From Geobacter sp. (lineage in GTDB: Bacteria; Desulfobacterota; Desulfuromonadia; Geobacterales; Pseudopelobacteraceae): a DNA stretch of 64,000 bases. Below, piece after piece: positions 54,228 to 64,000 of this stretch (its first letter is position 1; every line of letters begins with the position of its first letter). The DNA lies in contig PJFB01000009.1 in assembly GCA_003574895.1 (NCBI GenBank), positions 62,001 to 126,000 on the forward strand. Direction: 5' to 3'. Both the position numbers and the translations under genes were made by a program. The notes under the pieces are model-generated. The model saw nothing but the letters and a program-made list of their open reading frames with translations, was not told the origin of the DNA and searched no databases.

Positions 54228-54509
54228 TTACTTCTTGCTGTTGACTGCTTCTTTCAAGGTTTTGCCAGGTTTGAATTTAGGTACGGTGGCGGCTGGGATG
54301 CTGATCTTTTTGCCGGTCTGTGGATTCTGTCCCTTACGTGCGGCACGCTTGGCGGTGGTGAATGTGCCAAAGCCAACCAGGCTCAATTTATCGCCTTTTT
54401 TAAGAGCAACTGTTACAGAGGCGATGAAAGCGGCAACCGCTTTTTCAGCCTCAACTTTTTTCAGTCCGGCCTTCTCTGCTACAGCGCTAATAAGTTCAGC
54501 TTTTGTCAC
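54228..54509 (-). CDS. hup: HU-family DNA-binding protein
   Basis: This 93-residue histone-like protein starts at a GTG at 54509 with an AGGAGG before it and reads TKAELISAVAEKAGLKK. The DNA-binding arm region GFGTFTTAKRAARKGQNPQTG and KKISIPAATVPKFKPGK are family-typical. It bends DNA and compacts the nucleoid. Two or more HU paralogues are usual in this group, so the exact symbol is uncertain. Confidence 0.93.
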   Translation of the reverse strand: MTKAELISAVAEKAGLKKVEAEKAVAAFIASVTVALKKGDKLSLVGFGTFTTAKRAARKGQNPQTGKKISIPAATVPKFKPGKTLKEAVNSKK

Positions 54510-54719
54510 GTTACACCTCCTGAAATTTGTTAATAAATACAAGGCGACTCAGTGTTTATCAGATTAGATCGGAAACTGTCAAGCAATTTTTCTCGTAAAC
54601 GCACAATTTACGGGCGATTAGAGACTTTTTTGATTATCAAATACAATAAACGCGGTTGTTATAACAAAAAACGACCATGTGGTATCTTATTGATATTAAA
54701 TATAAAACCTAATAGGTGC

Positions 54720-55976
54720 TCAGGCGGCGTCACTGACCTGTTGCTCATACACTACGATGGGCTTTTCTTTATGGTAAATCACATCCTCGCTTATTACCAC
54801 TTCCTTTACATTTGGCTGCGACGGCACATCGTACATGATGTCCAGCATTGAGTTCTCGAGTATCGAGCGCAATCCCCTGGCTCCTGTGTTGCGTTTGAGC
54901 GCTTCCTTGGCAATTGCTATCAACGAGCCGTCGGTGAAACGCAAGCGCACGCTTTCCAGATCGAACAGCTTTTGATACTGCTTCACCAGGGCGTTCTTGG
55001 GTTCTTTAAGGATCTGCACCATGGCATCTTCGTCCAGTTCCGTAAGTGTTGCCAGCACCGGCAGCCTTCCAATGAACTCCGGAATGTAGCCATATTTCAA
55101 AAGGTCTTCCGGGGTTACATTATTTAACAACTCTCCGAGTTTCTTTTCCTCGCGCTTCTTAACATCGGCGCCAAATCCCAGGCTCTTCATGCCGATACGC
55201 TGTTGAATGACGTTTTCCAAGCCGGCAAAAGCTCCGCCACAGATGAAGAGGATGTTGGTGGTATCCACCTTCATGAATTCCTGCTGAGGATGTTTGCGGC
55301 CACCTTTGGGCGGAATGCTGGCTACAGTGCCTTCTATGATCTTGAGCAAAGCCTGTTGGACCCCTTCACCCGATACATCACGTGTTATGGATGGTGAATC
55401 GGTTTTGCGGGCGATTTTGTCTATTTCATCGATGTAAACGATGCCCTTCTGGGCACGCTCTACGTCGTAATCTGCTGCTTGCAGCAGGCTAAGGATGATA
55501 TTTTCCACGTCTTCGCCAACATAACCGGCTTCGGTAAGGTTGGTTGCATCTGCCATTGCAAACGGAACCCTTAGTATGCGGGCCAGGGTCTGGGCCAACA
55601 GTGTCTTGCCGGAACCAGTGGGCCCCAACAGGAGTATATTGCTTTTCTGCATCTCGACATCACCTGGTTTAGGGGTTGTTTCGATGCGTTTGTAATGATT
55701 GTAAACCGCTACGGAAAGGACCTTTTTTGCCTGGACCTGGCCTATGACGTATTCATCGAGAATCTCTTTGATCTCTTGAGGTTTGGGCAGCTTTTTCAGG
55801 TCCGGCCCGAGGGTCTCCTCCATTTTGATCTCTTCGGCAATGATGTCATTGCAGAGTTCGATGCATTCATCACAGATATAGACTGCCGGCCCCGCGATAA
55901 GTTTTTTTACCTCTTCCTGGCTCTTCCCGCAGAAAGAACAGGTCAGATTTTCCTGATTATTATCCCTCCGGCTCAT
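54720..55976 (-). CDS. clpX: ClpXP unfoldase ATPase subunit
   Basis: This 418-residue AAA+ protein has the N-terminal zinc-binding domain with [11 protein letters not shown] and CDECIELC, Walker [12 protein letters not shown], Walker [11 protein letters not shown], the GYVGEDVE pore loop and a [11 protein letters not shown] segment. It unfolds tagged proteins and feeds them to ClpP. Its ATG overlaps the clpP stop by 4 bp. The gene order tig-clpP-clpX is the standard one. Confidence 0.97.
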   Translation of the reverse strand: MSRRDNNQENLTCSFCGKSQEEVKKLIAGPAVYICDECIELCNDIIAEEIKMEETLGPDLKKLPKPQEIKEILDEYVIGQVQAKKVLSVAVYNHYKRIETTPKPGDVEMQKSNILLLGPTGSGKTLLAQTLARILRVPFAMADATNLTEAGYVGEDVENIILSLLQAADYDVERAQKGIVYIDEIDKIARKTDSPSITRDVSGEGVQQALLKIIEGTVASIPPKGGRKHPQQEFMKVDTTNILFICGGAFAGLENVIQQRIGMKSLGFGADVKKREEKKLGELLNNVTPEDLLKYGYIPEFIGRLPVLATLTELDEDAMVQILKEPKNALVKQYQKLFDLESVRLRFTDGSLIAIAKEALKRNTGARGLRSILENSMLDIMYDVPSQPNVKEVVISEDVIYHKEKPIVVYEQQVSDAA

Positions 55977-56572
55977 TTTGTGCCTCCGATCGCCGTTTTC
56001 CTGGTGACAATGGCGTCGATAAGTCCGTATTCCGTTGCTTCCTCGGCAGACATGAAATAATCTCTCTCTGTGTCGGCAGCAACTTTATCCGCCTCTTGTC
56101 CGGTCATTTCGGCCAGGATAGCGTTAAGTTCGTCTTTCATCCTCAAAATTTCTTTGGCGTGGATATGTATGTCAGTGGCCTGCCCCTGAAATCCTCCCAA
56201 GGGTTGGTGTATCATGATTCTGGAATGGCTGAGGCTGAAACGCTTGCCTTTTTCGCCAGCAGCCAGCAGAAAGGCTCCCATCGAAGCTGCCTGACCTACG
56301 CATATGGTGGAAACAGGTGCCTTGATGTAGCGCATGGTGTCAAAGATCGCCATACCCGACGTTACCACGCCGCCCGGCGAGTTGATGTAGAAGTGGATAT
56401 CCTTGTCCGGATCCTCGGCTTCCAGGAATAGCATCTGCGCAATGATCAGGTTGGCTACTTGATCATCAATGCCACCTCCCAGGAAGATAATCCGCTCTTT
56501 CAACAGACGAGAATAAATATCGTATGATCGTTCACCGCGTCCGCTTTGTTCAACTACTATAGGGATATACAT
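55973..56572 (-). CDS. clpP: ClpP protease subunit
   Basis: This 199-residue serine protease has catalytic Ser in [16 protein letters not shown], His in [12 protein letters not shown] and the INSPGG motif. It starts [19 protein letters not shown], as usual for ClpP. It follows tig after 15 bp. Confidence 0.97.
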   Translation of the reverse strand: MYIPIVVEQSGRGERSYDIYSRLLKERIIFLGGGIDDQVANLIIAQMLFLEAEDPDKDIHFYINSPGGVVTSGMAIFDTMRYIKAPVSTICVGQAASMGAFLLAAGEKGKRFSLSHSRIMIHQPLGGFQGQATDIHIHAKEILRMKDELNAILAEMTGQEADKVAADTERDYFMSAEEATEYGLIDAIVTRKTAIGGTK

Positions 56573-56587
56573 TAATTCTTCCTTTTG

Positions 56588-57898
56588 TTATGCCGTCTTC
56601 TGTTCAGCGGCTTCGACTTCTGTAATCACGGCACTGTTCAAGAGGAAGCGAATTGCCTTGTCCTCTTTGATTTCGGCAGCCAGCGAATTCCTGGCATTCT
56701 TGTTTGCCGTGTAATATTCCTTGATCCGGCCCAGCATTTCGGGATTGCCTGCGGCAATCTGCTCGTAACGCTCCGAAAGATCTTCATCGGTGACGACAAT
56801 ATTCTCTTTCTCTACCAATGCCAGCAGAAGCAGTCCACCCTTTACCTTGTCCCTGGCGGAATCGCGAAAACGAACCCTGAAGCCTTCTTCGTCAAGTCCC
56901 ATCATTTCAATGGACATGCTCTGGCTCTTCAGGCGGTTCTTGAGGTTTTCCAGCATGCTCTCCAGTTGGCGCTTTACCATCACTTGAGGAACCTCGATAG
57001 GATTCTTCTCAATCAAAACCTGGATGATGCGATCTTTTAGTTCATTTTCGATTCTATCGGTTTCCTGCTGCTGGTGATATTCTACCATTTTTGCCCGTAA
57101 CTGTTCCATGGTGTCGTAATCGCCGAACTGCTGGGCGAATTCATCATCGAGTTCAGGCAATTCCTTGCGCTTGATCTCCTTGACAGTTACCTGGAAAACA
57201 CCTTCTTTACCAACCAGGTCCGGATTTCGGTATCCATCCGGTAATGTCACGTTAATGGTTTTGGTTTCACCACACCCCATACCGATTATTTTCTCTTCCA
57301 GTTCGGGCATCAGGCGATTGGCGCCAACTTCCACCAAGGCATCTTCGGCATTGCTGTTTTCATCCGGATAACCATCCACTGAAAAGGTGTAATCAATTGA
57401 AGCAACATTGCCGTTTTCCACTTTGGCATCATCCCCAAGCGGGACCAGCTGTGCCATGTTCTCCTGCATGCGCTTGATTTCTTCTTCGATGCTGTTGGGA
57501 TTGGGAACGTACTTTTCTTTCGTGACTTCAAAGCCAGTGTAGTTTGTCAGCTGGATTTCCGGCATGACTTCCACCTGGGCACTATATTTAAAAGATGAGC
57601 CTGGCTCGAGAATATCGCTTTCTATTGTTGGAGAATCAACCGGTTCAATCTTGTGTTCGTCCATTGCCTTGAAAAGGGTCTTGTCAAAAAAACGACGCAT
57701 TACCTCGTCGCGCATTGCATCACTATAGGTGCGCCTGACAAGCTGCATAGGGGCCTTGCCTGGGCGAAAGCCCTGGAGCTTGGCTTTTTTCTGGATACCC
57801 TCGTAAACCTTTTCAATCTCGGCATCAACCTGTTCGGCCGGGATTTCGATACTGATTTTCTTGGTGACCGGGTTTAACGCTTCGACAGTAACCTGCAT
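56588..57898 (-). CDS. tig: Trigger factor
   Basis: This 436-residue ribosome-bound chaperone has an N-terminal domain with the ribosome-docking GFRPGKAPMQLV loop, a middle FKBP-like isomerase domain (about residues 150-245) and a helical C-terminal arm. It binds nascent chains at the exit tunnel next to L23. It is first in the tig-clpP-clpX operon. Confidence 0.96.
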   Translation of the reverse strand: MQVTVEALNPVTKKISIEIPAEQVDAEIEKVYEGIQKKAKLQGFRPGKAPMQLVRRTYSDAMRDEVMRRFFDKTLFKAMDEHKIEPVDSPTIESDILEPGSSFKYSAQVEVMPEIQLTNYTGFEVTKEKYVPNPNSIEEEIKRMQENMAQLVPLGDDAKVENGNVASIDYTFSVDGYPDENSNAEDALVEVGANRLMPELEEKIIGMGCGETKTINVTLPDGYRNPDLVGKEGVFQVTVKEIKRKELPELDDEFAQQFGDYDTMEQLRAKMVEYHQQQETDRIENELKDRIIQVLIEKNPIEVPQVMVKRQLESMLENLKNRLKSQSMSIEMMGLDEEGFRVRFRDSARDKVKGGLLLLALVEKENIVVTDEDLSERYEQIAAGNPEMLGRIKEYYTANKNARNSLAAEIKEDKAIRFLLNSAVITEVEAAEQKTA

Positions 57899-58143
57899 GT
57901 GTGACCTCTCCTGGTAGTGATGTTACCCGTGCTTCATCCTCGTATAACCTTGCCGGTAATAAATCAATTGCAAGTGGGGGGATACTGGTATTTGTGTCTC
58001 TCCCGACCTGTTTTTTACCAGATTGTCTGTCAATCCAAGGCTATGACTATTTATGGAGTAGTTCAGGTAGTTATGGTTTTGGTGGCTGTTGTTTTGTCAA
58101 ATTGTGCGGCTTTAACATCCATTATGCACATCTACTTCATTTG

Positions 58144-58227
58144 TGGTGCGGGAGACAGGACTTGAACCTGCACGTCGTGTGACAACAGCTCCTAAGGCTG
58201 CCGCGTCTGCCATTCCGCCACTCCCGC
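58144..58227 (-). tRNA. tRNA-Leu(TAG)
   Basis: This 84-nt class II tRNA has acceptor GCGGGAG/CTCCCGC, a long variable arm, discriminator A and encoded CCA. The anticodon loop CTTAGGA gives TAG. It lies upstream of tig on the same strand, about 245 bp away. Confidence 0.95.
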
Positions 58228-58545
58228 AACAAAAAATCAATTTAACTTATTAGTTTGCTTTTCACAAGAATTATTTGAATGTGCAAGCTCTTCAAACAAC
58301 ATGCACTGGGTGGTCTGGGCTTTGATACCATACTGGATCGCCTGTGTTTTTCAAATTGCCTCCCATCTTAACCGGGGTATTGCGACGGAAGATACGAGTA
58401 GCCATTGATTCCGCAGAATAGGCCGAGTCAGCGCAATCATTAAAAACTGTTCTAACACCAATCTATGCCTTTCATTTTGGTTGCCAAATAGAGTAAAATC
58501 TTTCGTCTCGCAGGGTTATAAGACGTGGTCAAGATTGGGGAAACC
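58228..58545. other. Intergenic region with no gene seen
   Basis: This 318-bp stretch lies between the leftward tRNA-Leu and the rightward sensor kinase. I find no ORF with a plausible start, no tRNA and no clear promoter match. It must contain promoters for both flanking units. Confidence 0.6.
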
Positions 58546-61500
58546 ATGCCAACCAAAATGAATCTTAAAACCAAGATGTCCTTGACTGTTACTTTGCTGG
58601 TTATGGGAATACTTTGCGTTGTTGCGACGCTGACTTATCGGTATTCGCGTGCGGAACTGGAAAAATCCATCTTTGCCCAGCAAACAACCCTCGTCAACAG
58701 CCTGGCCGCACAGTTGGACGACCGGCTGGGTTTGATCCAGGAGCAACTCCGCAGGGTTGCCGATCAAATTAATGTGTCCGAATTGGTCGGGCAGCGGCAA
58801 ATTCCGGCCGCTCTCCATAACGAAGATGATCAACTGGTATTTTTCGATGCTGGCCTGCTTCTTGTGAACGCATCGGGAAAGATCATATCGGAATATCCCA
58901 ATAACCCCTCACAGGGCAGCAGAGCCATCCAGCTGGACCGGGAGTATTACCAGGAAACTCTGGCCAGTAAAATGCCTTTTATCTCCTCACCATACCTGGA
59001 CTCCACCTCCCGCGAACCGGTGATCGCCTTTACCGTGCCGATCCTTGATGCGCAAAAAAAGCTGATTGCCATACTGGTTGGCCAGCACAAACTCTGGTCC
59101 AGCAGGTTCATAAGCGACTTGTCAACGACCCGCATCGGTAAAACAGGCTATCTCTATATAGTCGACAAGCATCGTGACATAGTGGTCCATCCCGATAGGA
59201 GCAGGATCTACGAGAGGATCAATAAAGGCACAAACAAAGGGCTTGAGCTTGCACTGAACGGCTTTGAAGGAACTATCGAGAACGTGAATTCAAAAGGTGT
59301 CGAGGGTTTGAGCTCTTACAAGCATCTGAAAACGGCGCCTTGGATTCTTGGGTCACACTATCCGCTCAAAGAGGCCTACCAGCCACTTGATACCGCGGTC
59401 CGGTACTTTCTGCTGATACTTACCGGCGCAGGAATTATTTCGGTGCTGATCATTCGTTATACCATGCGACGCATCACTTTGCCGCTTTCCAAACTAACCG
59501 AACATGTGGGCTCCATCAATACGAAGCAAGGCAAAGATCGCCTGATCCAGAGCGACTCGCAGGACGAGATCGGCAAACTGGCCAACTGTTTCAACGCCAT
59601 GATTGGCGAGATCGATGAACAAAAGCGCAAGCTTGACGAAGAGATGGCTTTTGTCGAAAGCCTGGTAACTAACTCTGCGGCGCCAATCTTCGTTCTGGAC
59701 AGCGACCATCGCGTTGTTTACTGGAACAAGGCGCTGGAAAAGCTGACCGGAGTCAATACCGCCGACATGAAGGGTACCGACCGGCATTGGGAGGCGTTTT
59801 ACAGCGAGAAGCGGCCAACCATGGCAGATGTTGTGTTGGACAACGCGGAAGGCATACTTCCCGAACTCTACGCCAATTATCGGCCTTCACGTTTCATAGA
59901 CGGGGCTTTTCAGGCTGAGGGATGGTATCGTTTCGAAGCCACTGGCCGCCATTATCTCTTTTTCCATGCTTCACCAATCAAAAACCGGGCCGGCACGGTG
60001 GTCGGTGTCGTGGAAACGCTCGAAGACGTTACCGAGGCCAAGCAGATTGAGGAAATGCTCAACGATCAATTCCGTTTCCTCCAGGAGATCATAGATGCCA
60101 TTCCCAACCCTGTTTACTACAAGGATCGTCTGGGGCGCTATATCGGCTGCAACCGCGCCTTTGAGGAATTTCTTGGGAATTCCAAAAAGAATATTTTCGG
60201 CATGACCATATCCAATCTCAACCCAAAGGAATTTGCGGCAGAACACGAAAAAATGGCTCGCGAATGCATACAGTCAGGGAAACAGCAAACCTATGAATCA
60301 TCCTTGTTGCGCGCTGACGGGGTGGCCCGCGAGATCATAGTTACCAAGGCTCCGTTTTATGACAAGAAAGGTACTCCTGCCGGACTGGTTGGGACTTTCA
60401 TAGACATAACCGAACGCCGCGCCATGGAGGAACAACTGCGCAACCTTTCCCGTGCCGTGGACCAGAGCCCGGTATGCATCGTTATTACCGACACGACGGG
60501 CGCCATTGAATATGTCAATCCCCGGTTTTGCCAGATCACCGGCTATTCACCCGAGGAAGCGATCGGACAGAACCCGCGTATTCTTAAATCGGGTGAGCAC
60601 ACTCCGGAGTTCTACGCCGATCTATGGCGGAACGTTGCCAGCGGCAAGGAGTGGCAAGGGGAGTTCCTTAATCGCAAGAAGAATGGCGAACTATACTGGG
60701 AATTGGCCACGATTTCGCCGCTGACCGATAAAAACGGGCTTATTACCCATTATCTGGCGGTCAAGGAAGACATAACCGACCGTAAAAAGGCCGAGACTGC
60801 TCTTGAAGCGAGTCGGGCTGAACTGGAAGAGAAACATACCGAACTGGAGCATGTCTTCAATTGGGTCGAGACCGCCAAGCAGGAGTGGGAGCAGACTCTC
60901 GACAGCCTGCGGGATCTGGTTATCATGACCTATCCGAACGGACAGATCCGCCGTTGCAACCGTCTGCTCTGGGAATTGGCCAAAAAATCCCATGACGACA
61001 TCATCGGCTCCGACTGGCAGGAGATGTTGAAAATGGCTGGTTTCACTTTCAACTCCTTTGACGGCAGCTCCGGAGAACTTCTGCATGACAGGTCAAGGCG
61101 CCTTTACAATCTGAGCATATATGAAATCAGATCATCAGACAGTGGGGCGGTCACCGGCAAAGTGGTCTCCCTCAACGACACTACAGAGATTCACTCCATG
61201 AACGAGGAGCTTCAGAAAACCTACAATGAGCTTCAGAATGCCCAGATGAAGGCTTTCCAGCAGGAAAAGCTGGCGTCCATCGGCCAATTGGCGGCCGGGG
61301 TGGCCCATGAGATCAATAATCCCATGGGTTTTATCTCAAGCAACCTGGGGACACTCGGAAAATACGTCGATCGCATGGGGGAATTTACCGCAGTCCTCGG
61401 TGAGGCCCTTAAAAATTGCGCTTCCGAAGAAGTCATGGCGATTGTCGGAGAGCAGAGAAAGAAGCTCAAGATCGACTATATCATGGATGACACCAGGCAG

Positions 61501-62046
61501 TTGATAGCCGAGTCCCAGGACGGAGCCCAGCGTGTGCGCAAGATCGTTCAGGACCTGAAGAGCTTTTCACGGGTCGATGAGGCCGAGCGCAAACGCGCCG
61601 ATATCAATGAATGCCTCGACAGTACCATCAATATTGCCTGGAACGAGATCAAGTACGTGGCGACGCTCAAAAAGGAATACGGCGACATTCCGTTGGTCCT
61701 GTGTTATCCCCAGCAGCTCAACCAGGTATTCATGAATCTTCTGGTCAATGCCGCCCATGCCATTGACGGCCAAGGGGAAATCCTGGTTCGGAGCTGGGAT
61801 GACGCATCAAGTGTGTACATTGCCATCAGTGATACGGGACGTGGTATGCCGACCGAGGTTAAGAACCGTATTTTCGAACCGTTTTTCACAACCAAAGAGG
61901 TTGGTAAAGGTACGGGGCTGGGTTTGTCCATCAGTTATGACATTATCAAGAAGCATGATGGAGACATCTTTGTGGAGAGCGAGGTGGGGGCCGGCACGAC
62001 CTTTACCGTCAGGCTGCCGTTGCTTCCGGCAGAAACGCAGGGTTGA
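58546..62046 (+). CDS. Multi-PAS sensor histidine kinase with Cache domain
   Basis: This 1166-residue membrane kinase has helix 1 near residues 11-31, an extracytoplasmic double-Cache-like domain to about 280, helix 2 near 285-305 (FLLILTGAGIISVLIIRYT), HAMP, then four PAS-type domains, with a coiled-coil region before the kinase core. The core shows phosphoacceptor LAAGVAHEINNPMGF, N-box FMNLLVNAAHAI, DTGRGM and GTGLGLSI. ATG 58546 is preferred over GTG 58525 because of the AAACC-spaced GGGG. It leads a signalling operon with the next three genes. Confidence 0.9.
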   Translation: MPTKMNLKTKMSLTVTLLVMGILCVVATLTYRYSRAELEKSIFAQQTTLVNSLAAQLDDRLGLIQEQLRRVADQINVSELVGQRQIPAALHNEDDQLVFFDAGLLLVNASGKIISEYPNNPSQGSRAIQLDREYYQETLASKMPFISSPYLDSTSREPVIAFTVPILDAQKKLIAILVGQHKLWSSRFISDLSTTRIGKTGYLYIVDKHRDIVVHPDRSRIYERINKGTNKGLELALNGFEGTIENVNSKGVEGLSSYKHLKTAPWILGSHYPLKEAYQPLDTAVRYFLLILTGAGIISVLIIRYTMRRITLPLSKLTEHVGSINTKQGKDRLIQSDSQDEIGKLANCFNAMIGEIDEQKRKLDEEMAFVESLVTNSAAPIFVLDSDHRVVYWNKALEKLTGVNTADMKGTDRHWEAFYSEKRPTMADVVLDNAEGILPELYANYRPSRFIDGAFQAEGWYRFEATGRHYLFFHASPIKNRAGTVVGVVETLEDVTEAKQIEEMLNDQFRFLQEIIDAIPNPVYYKDRLGRYIGCNRAFEEFLGNSKKNIFGMTISNLNPKEFAAEHEKMARECIQSGKQQTYESSLLRADGVAREIIVTKAPFYDKKGTPAGLVGTFIDITERRAMEEQLRNLSRAVDQSPVCIVITDTTGAIEYVNPRFCQITGYSPEEAIGQNPRILKSGEHTPEFYADLWRNVASGKEWQGEFLNRKKNGELYWELATISPLTDKNGLITHYLAVKEDITDRKKAETALEASRAELEEKHTELEHVFNWVETAKQEWEQTLDSLRDLVIMTYPNGQIRRCNRLLWELAKKSHDDIIGSDWQEMLKMAGFTFNSFDGSSGELLHDRSRRLYNLSIYEIRSSDSGAVTGKVVSLNDTTEIHSMNEELQKTYNELQNAQMKAFQQEKLASIGQLAAGVAHEINNPMGFISSNLGTLGKYVDRMGEFTAVLGEALKNCASEEVMAIVGEQRKKLKIDYIMDDTRQLIAESQDGAQRVRKIVQDLKSFSRVDEAERKRADINECLDSTINIAWNEIKYVATLKKEYGDIPLVLCYPQQLNQVFMNLLVNAAHAIDGQGEILVRSWDDASSVYIAISDTGRGMPTEVKNRIFEPFFTTKEVGKGTGLGLSISYDIIKKHDGDIFVESEVGAGTTFTVRLPLLPAETQG

Positions 62047-62155
62047 TTGCTTCGGACGTTATTTGTGTGATAATTCAAAATACAACCCATGGTTGCGGGC
62101 TTTTTAATGGCCCGGACAGCCCGAAATCAATAGCACGTCGAAAGGAAGGTTTTTC

Positions 62156-62959
62156 ATGGATTTCGGAGAAACAGTCAAGATTCTCTGCGTGGACGATGAG
62201 AAGAATGTGCTTAGATCCCTGGAGAGGATATTTCTTGATGATGATTACGAAATACTGACCGCGACTTCCGGTGATGAGGGTTTGCTGCTGCTTGAGAACG
62301 AAGGGCCGGTGCAGATAGTTATTTCCGATTACCGCATGCCGGTCATGGACGGGGTGGAATTTCTCAAGGCGGTCTACAAACGCTGGCCCGATACCGTGCG
62401 TATTGTCCTGTCGGGCTATGCGGATGCTGCCGCGATCGTGGCCGCCATCAACGACGGCCATATCTACAAGTTCATTCCCAAGCCGTGGAACGACGATGAA
62501 CTGCGGGTCACGATCATCAACTCGCTTGAGCGCTATTTTCTGCAGAAACGTAACCGCGAACTCATGGCCGAGCTTTCCAGCGCCAATGATGAGCTGGAGA
62601 GGAAGGTGGAAAAACGGACCTACGAACTGGAACTGCGGAATCACGCCCTCACTTTTTCCCAGAGCGTGTTGAATGCGCTGCCTGTTGCGGTGATCGGTAT
62701 CGACTCGGAGGGGATGATTGTTCAGGGCAGCCGTAGCGCCGTGCAGATATTTACCGGCATAGCCGGTGGACTGTTGGGCAGCGACCGTCACGATGCCCTG
62801 CCGGCTGAATTCAACCACGCGATCGATGATCTGGCGGACAAGAAAGTGTCCCGGCTCACATGGCACCATAATGATGTCCGCTACGATGTGCGCATAAACA
62901 CCTTGCACACCTTCGACCAGACCGGCGTGGTTATCACCATGATCGATATGATGTTATGA
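62156..62959 (+). CDS. Response regulator with C-terminal PAS-like domain
   Basis: This 267-residue protein has a receiver domain with DDEKNVLRSLERIF, phosphoacceptor Asp in IVISDYRMPVMDG, and KPW at the usual Lys position, then a coiled coil (ELSSANDELERKVEKRTYELE) and a PAS-like domain. There is no output domain, so it may pass signal by protein contact. A GAAAGGAAGG lies before the ATG. It overlaps the HD-GYP gene as ATGA. Confidence 0.88.
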   Translation: MDFGETVKILCVDDEKNVLRSLERIFLDDDYEILTATSGDEGLLLLENEGPVQIVISDYRMPVMDGVEFLKAVYKRWPDTVRIVLSGYADAAAIVAAINDGHIYKFIPKPWNDDELRVTIINSLERYFLQKRNRELMAELSSANDELERKVEKRTYELELRNHALTFSQSVLNALPVAVIGIDSEGMIVQGSRSAVQIFTGIAGGLLGSDRHDALPAEFNHAIDDLADKKVSRLTWHHNDVRYDVRINTLHTFDQTGVVITMIDMML

Positions 62960-63906
62960 ATACCGTCCTCTTCGTGGATGACGAACCCTTGATTCTCCGG
63001 GCTGCCGAGCGCACGGTACAGGAGAGCGGGCTTCGCGTGCTGACTGCCGAATCTGCGGAAGAGGCGTTGCAGATAATCGGACAAGAGGAGATTGCTCTGA
63101 TTGTGTCCGACAACCGGATGCCCGGGATGAGCGGCATCGAACTGTTGACGCAGGTCCGAACGATGTGCCCCGACACGGTGCGCGTCATGATGACCGCCTT
63201 TGCCGATCTGGAGACGGTCCTTGCCGCCATCAACAAGAGCGAGGCATTCCGTTTCGTGGTCAAGCCGTGGGTCAACGAAGACCTGCTTGCGGTGGTCAGG
63301 GAAGGAGTGGCGCGCTACCGGATCATCAGGGAGCTGCGCGATGGTGACGAAACCAGGTATCGCTCCATAGCGCAGACCATCGAACTCAAAGACCCCTACA
63401 CACGGGGGCATTGCGACCGTGTCGCGGAGTATGCCGTCCGTCTGGCGCAAACGCTAGGCCTTTCCGAAACCGTCATCAGGGACATCAAGTTCGGCAGTTG
63501 GCTGCATGACTGCGGCAAGATCGGCGTGCCCGAGGCGATCCTCAACTTCGAGGGGGGGCTGAAGATCGATCAATTCGAGCTTGTCAAGCAGCACCCGCTC
63601 TGGGGTAGCGAGGTGGCGCGCCAGGCCCGTATGTCGCAGACGGTCATCAACATCATTCTCCATCACCACGAACGATTCGACGGCAAGGGCTATCCGGCAG
63701 GCCTGAAGGGAGAAGAGATCCCGATCGAGGCTCGGATTGTGGCGATCAGTGATGTGCTGGATGCGCTCTTTTCCGACCGCCCTTATCGCAAGGCTTTCGA
63801 AGGCAAGCGAGTGCTGGACATCATGCGGGAAATGACCGGCACTTTTTTTGATCCCGTATTGATGGAGTTCTTTATTCCGATTGCAGAGAGGATCTGTATA
63901 ACATGA
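62956..63906 (+). CDS. RpfG-type response regulator with HD-GYP domain
   Basis: This 316-residue protein has an N-terminal receiver (DDEPLILRAAERTV; Asp in IVSDNRMPGMSG; KPWV) and an HD-GYP domain with GHCDRVAEYAVRLA, HDCGKIGVPEAIL and HHERFDGKGYPAGL, the residues needed to cleave cyclic di-GMP. It probably degrades c-di-GMP in response to the kinase upstream. The ATGA overlaps on both sides show a tight operon. Confidence 0.92.
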   Translation: MNTVLFVDDEPLILRAAERTVQESGLRVLTAESAEEALQIIGQEEIALIVSDNRMPGMSGIELLTQVRTMCPDTVRVMMTAFADLETVLAAINKSEAFRFVVKPWVNEDLLAVVREGVARYRIIRELRDGDETRYRSIAQTIELKDPYTRGHCDRVAEYAVRLAQTLGLSETVIRDIKFGSWLHDCGKIGVPEAILNFEGGLKIDQFELVKQHPLWGSEVARQARMSQTVINIILHHHERFDGKGYPAGLKGEEIPIEARIVAISDVLDALFSDRPYRKAFEGKRVLDIMREMTGTFFDPVLMEFFIPIAERICIT

Positions 63907-64000
63907 CCGAGAGCTGCCCCACCATAAAGGTACTTGCCGTCGACGATGAGGAAAATATCCTGCGTGCGCTCCAAAGGCTTCTCATGGAGGAAGAATTGGA
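63903..64000 (+). CDS. Response regulator, 5' part (continues past window)
   Basis: The ATG lies within the stop of the HD-GYP gene as ATGA. The first 32 residues contain KVLAVDDEENILRALQRLL, the start of a receiver domain like those in the two preceding genes. The rest is outside the window. Confidence 0.8.
   Translation, partial: MTESCPTIKVLAVDDEENILRALQRLLMEEEL

Overview
The window looks like chromosome of a Geobacter-type bacterium (Desulfuromonadia, formerly Deltaproteobacteria). I infer this from the mix of multi-PAS sensor kinases, an HD-GYP response regulator, FeoB with a Cys-rich partner, a periplasmic multicopper oxidase, a c-type cytochrome fused to a binding-protein domain, a DUF3343/YedF pair and a CACGAAG-type inverted repeat. 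No identity search was possible, so the genus is an inference. Almost every base lies in or near a gene. Most of the window is housekeeping; the accessory part is about 30.5-48.3 kb.

Layout. 1-892: 3' part of a histidine kinase. 1.0-5.8 kb: DUF2156 protein, aminotransferase, DUF2721 membrane protein and the agmatine-to-putrescine pair aguA-aguB. 5.9-10.3 kb (+): ispE, tRNA-Gln, prs, rplY, pth, ychF. 10.3-13.9 kb (+): iron block with a Fur-family regulator, feoB, a 56-residue Cys-rich protein and a DtxR-like/FeoA regulator. 13.9-19.6 kb: apgM, fmdE-like, nudC, mltG, metallophosphoesterase, rnhB. 19.7-23.9 kb (-): translation operon ffh-rpsP-khpA-rimM-trmD-RNA methyltransferase-rplS. 24-28 kb: yedF/DUF3343, a small membrane protein, dciA-like, ettA, a ferritin-like protein. 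28.2-31.8 kb: small membrane protein plus PilB/GspE-like ATPase, convergent with a secreted cohesin-like protein.

31.9-40.7 kb (-): a complete lasso-peptide-type RiPP cluster. The order in transcription is precursor (A), ring-closing asparagine-synthetase homologue (C), two HPr-kinase-like proteins, a sulfotransferase, PqqD-like recognition element (B1), transglutaminase-like protease (B2), ABC exporter (D) and a PF14907-type nucleotidyltransferase. The precursor has its own promoter, and a stem-loop with a T run lies between A and C. Base composition is visibly more AT-rich in A, C and the kinases, which suggests acquisition. This is the most interesting part of the window.

40.7-48.3 kb (-): periplasmic redox block with a 1259-residue multicopper oxidase carrying six C-terminal FG-GAP/VCBS-like repeats, an FKBP isomerase, a monohaem cytochrome/periplasmic-binding-protein fusion, a SCO1/SenC copper protein and a small secreted protein. 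48.6-51.9 kb (+): bioB-bioD-bioA behind a promoter overlapped by a BirA-type palindrome. 52-53.3 kb: NtrC-type regulator. 53.4-58.2 kb (-): thioesterase, tRNA-Asp/Val/Asp, HU, clpX, clpP, tig, tRNA-Leu. 58.5-64 kb (+): a two-component operon (Cache-HAMP-PAS kinase, REC-PAS protein, REC-HD-GYP protein, start of another REC protein) that runs off the window.
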